Below, piece after piece: positions 16,013 to 22,908 of a DNA stretch of 23,081 bases. The translations under genes were made by a program, and so were the position numbers. Numbering within the stretch: position 1 is the first letter of the stretch; every line of letters begins with the position of its first letter. Source of the DNA: Phycisphaerales bacterium (GTDB lineage Bacteria; Planctomycetota; Phycisphaerae; Phycisphaerales; UBA1924); NCBI GenBank assembly GCA_029212425.1, contig JARGNC010000001.1:3507-26587 (forward strand), read 5' to 3'. The notes beneath the pieces are model-generated. The model saw only the letters and a program-made list of their open reading frames with translations, was not told where the DNA came from and made no database searches.

Positions 16013-17746
16013 ATGGCATCAACAAGTTCATTGTTCATCGGTCTGACAGGGCTCAACACCCACTCCCGTAAACTCGACATCATCGGCAACAACATTGCCA
16101 ATGTGAATACGACAGCGTTCAAGAGCTCGCGCATTATGTTCGAGACACTCTTCCAGTCCAACCTCGGATTCGGCACAGCACCAACCGCAAACAGTGGGGG
16201 GGTCAATCCAACGCAGATCGGGAACGGGGTCGGGGTCGGAGCAATCCAGCGAAACTTCAACAACGGCACCATCAACGCGACCGGAGACCTCCGCGATCTT
16301 GCGATCGACGGCTCAGGATTCTTCATGGTTGAGAGCAACGGTTCAACCTTCTACACAAGAGCGGGATCATTCAGGCAGGACATCGCAGACAACCTCACAA
16401 CCGCGACAGGTGAACGGCTGCTTGGCTATGGGGTGGACGAAGATTTCAACCTCGTCACCGGCGAACTCGTACCCATCAACATCCCCATCGGTCGACAGAC
16501 CATCGCAGAAGCGACCAGCAATATCTCGATTGTCGGGAATCTTGACAAGAGCGGCGACATCCCGACCCAAGGCTCCACAATCGAGCTGATGGCGTCCTCG
16601 ATCTCAGGACCAACAATCCTCGGCGGTGGGTTTATCAGTTCCACATCTTTGCTCACAAGCATCGATGATCCGTCAAACCCAGGCACCGCACAGTTCAGTG
16701 CAGGACAAACCATCCGACTGACCTCCGATGCATCCAAAGGTGGGGGGTCACTGCCTCGTGCAGATCTGGAAATCACCGCGACGACTTCCGTGCAAGACCT
16801 GATGACTTTCCTTGAACAAGCACTCGGGATCCAAGACACCGGAGGTCCGAATCCTGACGGCTCCACCCCAGGGGTCACGGTCGATCCGACCACTGGTGTC
16901 ATCTCCATTGTCGGGAATGTTGGGACGGAGAACAACTTGCAGATCTCGACCGGCGATCTCCGCTTGGTCGATACCGATGGAACCACTTCGCTTGGAGCGG
17001 CGTTCGAGACCAACCAAGTCGCAGAAGCGGACGGGGAAAGCGTCCGAACCACAGTGTCCGCGTTCGACTCACTTGGGACATCAGTACTCGTCGATGTGGT
17101 CATGGTGCTGGATTCGACCCCAAACACCGGACCGGTCTGGAGATACTTCATTGAATCCGACGCGGACACGGACCTCGATCTATCAGTCGCGACCGGGACG
17201 CTGCAGTTTGATACTGAGGGGCAGATCAATCCGGATGACAACTCGGTGCAGGTGACGATTGATCGGGAGAACACCGGCGCGGACAACCCGCTCTCATTCA
17301 ATCTCAACTTCCTCGCGGATTCTGGTCAAACGACTTCGCTCGCGACAGGTTCAAACATCATCGGATTGACCACTGACGGCTTGCCTCCGGGAACACTCGA
17401 AAACTTCGCGACCGGCGACGATGGCACAATCGTGGGGCGGTTCTCCAACGGCGCGATCCGCACGATGGGTCAGGTCGTGCTCGCAAAGTTCTCGAATCCA
17501 GCAGGATTGATCGACCAAGGGGGAAACCTATTTGGCACAGGTCCAAACTCAGGACCAGCCGCGATTGCATCACCAGGTCAGCTCGGTCTTGGAGCGGTGG
17601 TTTCAGGAGCACTCGAAGCATCCAATGTTGATCTGGGACAAGAGTTCACGCAGATGATCCTGACCTCTACGGGGTACTCCGCGTCATCTCGTGTCATCCG
17701 GACCACTGACGAACTGCTCCAACAGCTCCTGGTACTTGGACGATAA
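16013..17746 (+). CDS. flgE: Flagellar hook protein FlgE, large form
   Basis: Predicted protein of 577 residues. ATG 16013 (MASTSSLFIGLTGL) has GAGG eight bases upstream; an earlier in-frame ATG at 15971 would add 14 unlikely residues. N-terminal D0/D1 motif: LDIIGNNIANVNTTAFKSSR, then DLAIDGSGFFMV and FYTRAGSFRQD. The C-terminal D0 has LGQEFTQMILTSTGYSASSR and IRTTDELLQQLL. The middle (about 160-480) is Gly/Thr/Asp-rich beta domain material, making the protein longer than E. coli FlgE (402) and much longer than the Bacillus form (264). It forms the curved hook after export. The flgD-x-flgE order identifies it as the hook rather than a distal rod protein. Confidence 0.93.
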   Translation: MASTSSLFIGLTGLNTHSRKLDIIGNNIANVNTTAFKSSRIMFETLFQSNLGFGTAPTANSGGVNPTQIGNGVGVGAIQRNFNNGTINATGDLRDLAIDGSGFFMVESNGSTFYTRAGSFRQDIADNLTTATGERLLGYGVDEDFNLVTGELVPINIPIGRQTIAEATSNISIVGNLDKSGDIPTQGSTIELMASSISGPTILGGGFISSTSLLTSIDDPSNPGTAQFSAGQTIRLTSDASKGGGSLPRADLEITATTSVQDLMTFLEQALGIQDTGGPNPDGSTPGVTVDPTTGVISIVGNVGTENNLQISTGDLRLVDTDGTTSLGAAFETNQVAEADGESVRTTVSAFDSLGTSVLVDVVMVLDSTPNTGPVWRYFIESDADTDLDLSVATGTLQFDTEGQINPDDNSVQVTIDRENTGADNPLSFNLNFLADSGQTTSLATGSNIIGLTTDGLPPGTLENFATGDDGTIVGRFSNGAIRTMGQVVLAKFSNPAGLIDQGGNLFGTGPNSGPAAIASPGQLGLGAVVSGALEASNVDLGQEFTQMILTSTGYSASSRVIRTTDELLQQLLVLGR

Positions 17747-17792
17747 ACAACCTCGCCCAGTCCTATAAGCGGCGACGCTTTCGGAGAAGGTC

Positions 17793-17990
17793 ATGATCTG
17801 CGTCACTCGACTCAATGATAAGAAATTTATCCTCAACGCGGAGATTATCCGGACAGTCGAGGAGAACCCTGACACGATCATCACGCTTTTATCGGGTGAG
17901 CATATGGTCGTCAAAGAATCCATGAGTGAGGTGGTCCGCAAGACCATCGAGTATGGTCGGCACCTGCGGAAGCTCACCGAGCCCACATAA
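17793..17990 (+). CDS. flbD: FlbD/SwrD family flagellar protein
   Basis: Predicted protein of 65 residues with GGAGAAGG before the ATG. It matches the short FlbD family along its whole length: MICVTRLNDKKFILN at the start, IRTVEENPDTIITLLSG in the middle (the PDT motif is diagnostic) and VVKES followed by EVVRKTIEY at the end. In Bacillus the equivalent SwrD raises motor torque through the stator. This fits its position directly before motA. It is unrelated to the Caulobacter regulator also called FlbD. A 117-base gap separates it from motA. Confidence 0.9.
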   Translation: MICVTRLNDKKFILNAEIIRTVEENPDTIITLLSGEHMVVKESMSEVVRKTIEYGRHLRKLTEPT

Positions 17991-18107
17991 ACCGACCCTT
18001 GCTCCGTTGTTCGCTTGGAAATCGGGATCATGTCTGAATTGAGCACGCTCCGGGGTCGATAGTCACCGAGTGCCTCCCATGGACGGGTGGTGCTTGGAGG
18101 ACGACGC

Positions 18108-18887
18108 GTGGATATTGCAACAGTTGGTGGACTCGCAATCGCAGTAATTTGCTGCTTCCTAGCCATCTTTTTGGGTGGCGGGAATCCCATCGCGATGATC
18201 AATATCCCGTCGGTGATTGTTGTGTTCGGCGGTTCCGCAGGAGCGGTCATCGCAGCGTTCCCGCTCGCGAGCTCGCTCGGACTCCCGAAGTTGGTCATGA
18301 AAGCGGTCTTCGGCACGGTCGCTGATCCTGCCGACACCATCAAGGACATCGTCAAGTACGCAGAGATCGCTCGTCGCGAAGGTATCCTTTCACTTGAAAA
18401 TCACATCGGTGACATGACCGACGAGTTCATCATCCGAGGGATCAAAATGGCCGTCGATGGTACAGATCCTGAACTGATCCGTGTCATCATGGAAACTGAG
18501 CTCGAAGCGATGATGGATCGTCATATGCAAGGCAAGATGGTCCTCGACAACTTCGGGAAATACGCGCCTGCTTTCGGGATGATCGGGACACTCATCGGTC
18601 TGATCCTGATGCTCGGTTCTATGGAAGACCCATCAACCATCGGTCCTTCCATGGCGGTCGCGCTCATCACGACACTCTACGGCGCGATCGTCGCGAACGC
18701 ATTCGCAGGACCGATCGGCGACAAGCTCTTCGCGAACGATCAAGAAGAAACACGCTTGAAGACAATCGTCATCGCTGGAGTCATGGCAATCCAATCAGGT
18801 GATAACCCACGCGTGGTCGAGAGCAAGCTGCTCACCTATCTCCCACCTGCACAACGCGACGCGTTCCTCGAAGCACAAGCCGCGTAA
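18108..18887 (+). CDS. motA: Flagellar stator subunit MotA/PomA
   Basis: Predicted protein of 259 residues. GTG 18108 has GGAGG seven bases upstream; an ATG at 18087 would add seven residues. Four membrane helices are seen: about 3-22, 26-48, 145-170 and 180-205. The cytoplasmic loop has ARREGILSLE, with the conserved Arg and Glu that act on FliG. Helix 3 has YAPAFGMIGTLIGLI with the key Pro, helix 4 TTLYGAIVANAFAGPIGDKL with the second Pro. The tail IQSGDNPRVVESKL followed by YLPP is typical of the PomA/MotP/MotA group outside enterics. It forms the ion channel with MotB, encoded 21 bases downstream. Confidence 0.95.
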   Translation: MDIATVGGLAIAVICCFLAIFLGGGNPIAMINIPSVIVVFGGSAGAVIAAFPLASSLGLPKLVMKAVFGTVADPADTIKDIVKYAEIARREGILSLENHIGDMTDEFIIRGIKMAVDGTDPELIRVIMETELEAMMDRHMQGKMVLDNFGKYAPAFGMIGTLIGLILMLGSMEDPSTIGPSMAVALITTLYGAIVANAFAGPIGDKLFANDQEETRLKTIVIAGVMAIQSGDNPRVVESKLLTYLPPAQRDAFLEAQAA

Positions 18888-18908
18888 TAACCGGTAAAGG
18901 AGCACGCG

Positions 18909-19655
18909 ATGGGCAAGAAGAAGGAAGCACCAAAGGCAGAGGTCCCCGAATGGGTGGTGACCTTTGGTGACTTGATGTCGCTGTTGCTGTGCTTCTTTGT
19001 GCTTTTGGTTTCATTTTCTGAGATGAAAAAGCCTCGTGAATATCAGAAGGTGATCGATTCGGTCAACGAAGCGATGGGCTTCAAAGGTGGCATGGGGCTC
19101 GCACACCTGATCGAGCAAGCGGACAACTCGATGGTTTCAAACCAAGAAGAACGCGCCAAACGCGACGGGAATAAGCGATCGACCAATGTGAACAACGATT
19201 CCAATGTTCAAGGCCGCGAGACACTGGTGAACATCGTTCAGGAAGGCGCTCGGCACGCGATCGGTGGGTCGATCATGTTCGAGGTCGGGAGCTTTGAACT
19301 CTCAAAGCGAAACCAGGACATGATCCGCGACAGCGTCGCGCCCAAAATCCGAGGACTCAACTACATCTGTCCAATCGTGGGACACGCGTGGGGGCTCGAA
19401 GAGAAACGGTCAGGAATGGGATTCGATGAGCTTGGGTATCGACGAGCGCAAGTGATCAAGGATTTCTTGGTCCGGGAATGTGGTGTGGATGGAGCGATCC
19501 TGCGGGTTGAATCGGCAGGGGATACCGAACCGATGTCGCTCGCAGAAGATTCCGGCGGAGGCGGCGGGTCAAATCGTCGAGTACAGGTGTACCAAACCGG
19601 GCGGACGGTCTCACAGACCCATCCAGATCCGAACTTCACCGGAGCGGATAACTAA
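18909..19655 (+). CDS. motB: Flagellar stator subunit MotB/PomB
   Basis: Predicted protein of 248 residues, AAAGGAG before the ATG. The single membrane helix (15-36) is WVVTFGDLMSLLLCFFVLLVSF with the ion-binding Asp21. The DLMSLL-CFFVLL-SFSEM run is closer to sodium-type PomB than to proton-type MotB (from remembered family sequences). After a linker comes an OmpA-like domain (about 120-230) ending SNRRVQV. In this domain the usual GHTD loop reads GHAWG (158-162) and the usual N-x-x-LS-x-x-RA reads FDELGYRRA, so the peptidoglycan-binding Asp is not in its normal place while Arg179 is kept. It anchors the stator to the cell wall. Confidence 0.93.
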   Translation: MGKKKEAPKAEVPEWVVTFGDLMSLLLCFFVLLVSFSEMKKPREYQKVIDSVNEAMGFKGGMGLAHLIEQADNSMVSNQEERAKRDGNKRSTNVNNDSNVQGRETLVNIVQEGARHAIGGSIMFEVGSFELSKRNQDMIRDSVAPKIRGLNYICPIVGHAWGLEEKRSGMGFDELGYRRAQVIKDFLVRECGVDGAILRVESAGDTEPMSLAEDSGGGGGSNRRVQVYQTGRTVSQTHPDPNFTGADN

Positions 19656-19658
19656 CAC

Positions 19659-19672
19659 TCGGTTCTCCGAGC
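19659..19672. other. Short hairpin before fliL
   Basis: CTCGG and CCGAG flank a TTCT loop just before the fliL ribosome site GAGGAAG. The 5-bp GC-rich stem with a UUCU tetraloop could influence fliL translation. No T run follows, so it is not a terminator. Such short stems also arise by chance. Confidence 0.25.
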
Positions 19673-19685
19673 GAGGAAGCAAGTC

Positions 19686-20221
19686 ATGGCCGACGAAGAA
19701 ACCAAGGATCAGAAGACTGAAGCAGATGCCGGCGAAAGCAAGGGGGGCGGGCTCAAGATGATCATCATCATCGCGGTCATCATGGTCCTCGAGGGTGCGG
19801 GGGTCTTCTTCCTGGTCAACATGATGGGGGGCCAAAGGGTGTGGAGGCGAGCGAGATGGCGCTCCTCGAAGGCACGGGCGAAGACGCTCCTGTCGAAATC
19901 GAACTGGTCGAGGATCGGTTCCAGAACATGTCCACCGGTCATGTTTGGGAATGGCGCGTCCAGATCGTCCTCCGTGCTCGTCAGAAGAACGCGGCCCACC
20001 TGGAAACCATTAAAGAGCGTGATTCGGCGTTGTTGAAAGAAGGCGTCGCACTGATCTTCCGCAGAGCGCAAGATCGGCACCTCCGAGAGCCGGGACTTGA
20101 GACGATCACGCGCCAGTTGACGACTTATGTCAACGAGGTGTTTGGGGTTGATGCAGATGGGATGCCTCGTGTCGATCGCGTTATCATCCCTGAGTGCAAG
20201 GGGTTCCGTTCGGACACCTGA
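19686..20221 (+). CDS. fliL: Flagellar stator-associated protein FliL, apparent frameshift
   Basis: The gene starts at ATG 19686 with GAGGAAG five bases upstream. The first frame gives an acidic N-terminus and a membrane helix (about 24-45: MIIIIAVIMVLEGAGVFFLV) ending NMMGG, then turns into unrelated Arg/Ser-rich residues and stops at 20036. From 19832 the -1 frame continues sensibly: PKGVEASEMALLEG, then a FliL-type periplasmic domain with EWRVQIVLRARQK, then TITRQLTTYVNEVF to a stop at 20221. Joined, the product is about 178 residues, the normal FliL length. The shift occurs in a run of six G at 19826-19831. One extra G, or -1 ribosomal slippage, restores the protein. FliL surrounds the stator and aids motor output. 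It may be intact in the cell, phase-variable, or misread in sequencing. Confidence 0.8.
19826..19832 (+). promoter_or_regulatory. G-GGG-GGC slippery heptamer / G6 tract in fliL
   Basis: The bases GGGGGGC are read in the first frame as (AT)G GGG GGC, a standard X-XXY-YYZ layout for -1 slippage. The -1 frame after it is exactly the frame of the FliL domain. A weak possible stem (GAGCG 19849-19853 with CGCTC 19860-19864) lies 16 bases downstream, farther than usual for frameshift stimulators. RNA polymerase slippage or replication slippage on the G run would act the same way. Confidence 0.4.
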
Positions 20222-20378
20222 TCCGGATTGGTCCGAGTTCCTGCCTGAATCAGACATGCAAAGCAAATTCTGCGCTTGAGCGCAAAGACTGGACTCAATC
20301 GGCTCGATCGTCCGATATGTGGATATGCGCCGGGAGTCGGTGCGTCTTGCTGAATCCGGGCGGAGCCCGAAGGAATCC
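20222..20378. other. fliL-fliN gap where fliM is expected
   Basis: This 157-base gap has no credible gene in any frame. It contains a small hairpin TGCGC-TTGA-GCGCA at 20271-20284 and a weak inverted repeat ATCGG/CCGAT near 20300-20320. No good sigma-54 site (GG-N10-GC) was found. In related operons fliM would lie here. Confidence 0.5.
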
Positions 20379-20936
20379 ATGATGGCCGACGAAGCCGAAA
20401 ACACCCAACCCGAAGAACAGACGCCGTCGAGCGAATCACCGGAAGCTACAAATGATCCGGTTGGCAAGGTCGCGGATCCAGACCAAGCGATCGAGGATGC
20501 ATCCGCGATCGCTGGTGATGTTGCGGCTCAAGCGGAAGATGGCGCGGACATGTCCGACGATGAAGCCGCGGCCCTCGCAGCGGCGATGACCGCGATCAAT
20601 CAAGCGACAACACCAGGTGCCCCCTCCGATGAAGCTCAGGGTGATGCCTTTGTCTCTCCAGAGTTTGAGGACGGCTTGTCCCAAGGTCAGCGAAGTGATC
20701 TTGATCTGCTCTCAGATGTCCATATGAATGTCCGGATCGAACTGGGCCGGACACGCATGTTCGTTGAGGATGTGCTTCGATTGGGAGATGGGGCGGTGGT
20801 CGAACTCGATAAACTCGCGGGCGATCCGGTGGATGTATTTGTGAACGATCGGAAGGTCGCGCGAGGCGAAGTGCTTGTGCTCAATGACAACTTCTGTGTG
20901 CGTATCAGCGAGATCATCGATCTGCGCGAAGCTTGA
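20379..20936 (+). CDS. fliN: Flagellar motor switch protein FliN with long acidic N-terminus
   Basis: Predicted protein of 185 residues from ATG 20379 with GAAGGA about 5 bases upstream; ATG 20382 is an equal alternative. The C-terminal SpoA domain (about 112-183) is canonical: LDLLSDVHMNVRIELGRT, then LRLGDGAVVELDKLAGDPVDV and ARGEVLVLNDNFCVRISEI. The first ~105 residues are Glu/Asp/Ala/Ser-rich and include MSDDEAAALAAAMTA (58-72), faintly like the CheY-binding helix of FliM/FliY. FliN forms the base of the C-ring with FliM and docks FliH. A middle CheC-like domain as in FliY is absent; length matches FliN plus an extension. Confidence 0.92.
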   Translation: MMADEAENTQPEEQTPSSESPEATNDPVGKVADPDQAIEDASAIAGDVAAQAEDGADMSDDEAAALAAAMTAINQATTPGAPSDEAQGDAFVSPEFEDGLSQGQRSDLDLLSDVHMNVRIELGRTRMFVEDVLRLGDGAVVELDKLAGDPVDVFVNDRKVARGEVLVLNDNFCVRISEIIDLREA

Positions 20937-20956
20937 TTGATTCAGTGACGATTGAC

Positions 20957-20975
20957 CAGACGGAGGATCCGTCTG
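20957..20975. promoter_or_regulatory. 8-bp hairpin between fliN and fliO
   Basis: CAGACGGA and TCCGTCTG are perfect inverted repeats around a GGA loop, in the 61-base gap between fliN and fliO and about 12 bases before the fliO ribosome region. It has no T run, so a terminator is unlikely. It may mark RNA processing, lower fliO translation, or protect the upstream message. Confidence 0.5.
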
Positions 20976-20997
20976 AGAGAAAGGCCAGGATGGCGAC

Positions 20998-21909
20998 ATG
21001 TGGATGGGACTCCGTGGGTGCTTGAGCATCCTGATCACGCTTCTGATATCAACGCACGCTGCATATGCTCAGCACGGTCCATGGGTTGAAGTCCCAGAAG
21101 ACTCAGCGGTTCAGGTCCAAGAGTCGGTTGTTACGAAGCAAGCTGATCATTCCGAGAACCCAACTCCGCTTCCGCTTCAAGTACACGAATCGGATCAAGA
21201 AACCGCTGTTGCCGCATCCCCAGGATCAAGCGAGTCGCAACCGTTGGGTATGCCTCGCTCACGCGAACAGGAACAATCCATTGGCGATGAGGTCGCTACC
21301 CCGATGATGCTCGGGAAAGAGTTCGTCCGAACGATCGCCGCGCTCGGAGGTGTCCTGCTCCTGATCTTCGGATTGGCGCAGTTTTACAAACGGCTCGCAC
21401 GCACGCGAGGCGGATTGAGCGGGCAAATCGGAGCTGGTGGGCGAGCGCCTGCAGGTTTGGTGGAAGTGCTGGGACGCTACCCGATTTCATCAGGGATGAC
21501 GCTGGTTGTGCTGAGGTTCGATCGGCGAGTTCTCTTGCTCTCGCATGCTGGGTCCAGCAGGGGCAAAAGAGGAATGGGTGGATCAGGCACCATGCAAACG
21601 CTCTGCGAGGTTGACAGCGTCGAAGATGTCGCATCCATCCTCGGCAAGGTCCGCGACGAAGCGGGAGAATCCATCTCCGCATCGTTCGAGCGTGCACTCC
21701 ACGAAGCAGGCAACGCAACGGATCAAGAAATTGAGAAAGCCATGTACCAACCTGCTCCAGGGATGCATGTTCAGCGTCCACGTCGGATCGCGCCTGGGTT
21801 TGTTGCAAACGATGAGGGCGATCGTCTCGAACTGACTTCGCACAACGATTCACCTGCAGCATCACAAGTCCTGCGCCGTCGGCTCGGCGCAATGCGGAGA
21901 GGGCACTGA
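20998..21909 (+). CDS. fliO: Flagellar export gate assembly protein FliO, long form
   Basis: Predicted protein of 303 residues; ATG 20998 with AGGA about 8 bases upstream (ATG 21004 also possible). A signal peptide is seen at 1-25 (ILITLLISTHAAYA-Q). A Ser/Glu/Pro-rich region of about 80 residues follows, then a membrane helix at about 111-130 (TIAALGGVLLLIFGLAQFY) and the FliO domain (LVEVLGRYPISSGMTLVVLRFDRR followed by VLLLSHAG). A long tail (about 190-303) shows charged helices. E. coli FliO is only ~120 residues, but Bacillus FliZ is ~219 and also begins with a signal peptide. FliO helps the FliP-FliR complex form. Location directly before fliP agrees. Confidence 0.85.
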   Translation: MWMGLRGCLSILITLLISTHAAYAQHGPWVEVPEDSAVQVQESVVTKQADHSENPTPLPLQVHESDQETAVAASPGSSESQPLGMPRSREQEQSIGDEVATPMMLGKEFVRTIAALGGVLLLIFGLAQFYKRLARTRGGLSGQIGAGGRAPAGLVEVLGRYPISSGMTLVVLRFDRRVLLLSHAGSSRGKRGMGGSGTMQTLCEVDSVEDVASILGKVRDEAGESISASFERALHEAGNATDQEIEKAMYQPAPGMHVQRPRRIAPGFVANDEGDRLELTSHNDSPAASQVLRRRLGAMRRGH

Positions 21910-21912
21910 GCC

Positions 21913-22908
21913 GTGGGAATGATCCGTTCCATTTTGTGTGTGGTGCTGATTGGATTGCTCAGTTCGAGCGCATTTGCTCAGCTTGGGCCTTCATCGCCTG
22001 ATTCATCGAGTGATGCGTTTAATCCATTGCAGATGCTCAACGAAGCGGGGTCAGCGATCAATGCCGCGAGTGCAGCGGGCGGGAGAATCCAAGGCGGACC
22101 AGCTCAGTCATCCACCGATCAATCCGAACAGTCGGGTTTGTCTGTAACGCTGAACATCATGCTGCTGTTGACGGTGATCGCGTTGGTCCCGTCGATCATG
22201 CTGATGACGACCAGCTTCGTACGGATCATGGTGGTGCTCGCGTTGCTCCGTCAAGCGATGGGTACGCAGTCGCTCCCGCCTGGACAGGTGATCACTGGTC
22301 TCGCGTTGTTTATGACGATGCTTGTGATGAAACCCACGATTGATCGGATCTGGACCGACGCGGTTGTGCCGTATCAGAACGGCGAGATCCGTGACATGGA
22401 TGTGCTCTGGGAACGCGCCTCGACACCGATGCGTGATTTCATGTTTGATCAGATCGAGGCAACCGACAACTGGTCGTCGCTCTACATGATTCTCAACTAC
22501 CAAGGTGTGGATACCTCAGAACCAGAGAACATGACACGCGCTGACATCTCCACAACGACGCTGATCCCAGCGTACATGCTCAGCGAACTCAAGGTTTCGT
22601 TCCTGATGGGGTTCCGGGTGTACCTGCCGTTCCTTGTGATCGATATGGTGATCGCATCGCTGCTGATCTCGATGAGCATGATGATGCTCCCTCCGGTTTT
22701 GATTTCGTTGCCCTTCAAGCTGATGCTGTTTGTGCTTGTGGATGGATGGACGCTGATTGTGGGTTCGCTGCTCGAAAGCTTTGTTCAGGAAGGCAACAGT
22801 TCTCGGCTCAGCGCGACCGCAGCGGCTGCGCTCCCGTTGTTCATGCTTGTGAAGATTGTTGAGAAGGGGAAGGTCAAGAAGCGACTGAACGGGGGTTGTT
22901 GTGATTGA
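21913..22908 (+). CDS. fliP: Flagellar export gate protein FliP
   Basis: Predicted protein of 331 residues, GTG 21913 (ATG 21919 possible). A cleavable signal peptide (ILCVVLIGLLSSSAFA-Q) is followed by a Ser/Gly-rich spacer and the canonical FliP core from about residue 79: LNIMLLLTVIALVPSIMLM, then TSFVRIMVVLALLRQAMGTQ, LPPGQVITGLALFMT and, near the end, LPFKLMLFVLVDGWTLIVGS. Five FliP subunits form the export channel with FliQ and FliR. About 40 residues follow the normal C-terminus, with a hydrophobic stretch (ATAAAALPLFMLVKIV) and a CCD end. The gene overlaps fliQ by eight bases. Confidence 0.95.
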   Translation: MGMIRSILCVVLIGLLSSSAFAQLGPSSPDSSSDAFNPLQMLNEAGSAINAASAAGGRIQGGPAQSSTDQSEQSGLSVTLNIMLLLTVIALVPSIMLMTTSFVRIMVVLALLRQAMGTQSLPPGQVITGLALFMTMLVMKPTIDRIWTDAVVPYQNGEIRDMDVLWERASTPMRDFMFDQIEATDNWSSLYMILNYQGVDTSEPENMTRADISTTTLIPAYMLSELKVSFLMGFRVYLPFLVIDMVIASLLISMSMMMLPPVLISLPFKLMLFVLVDGWTLIVGSLLESFVQEGNSSRLSATAAAALPLFMLVKIVEKGKVKKRLNGGCCD

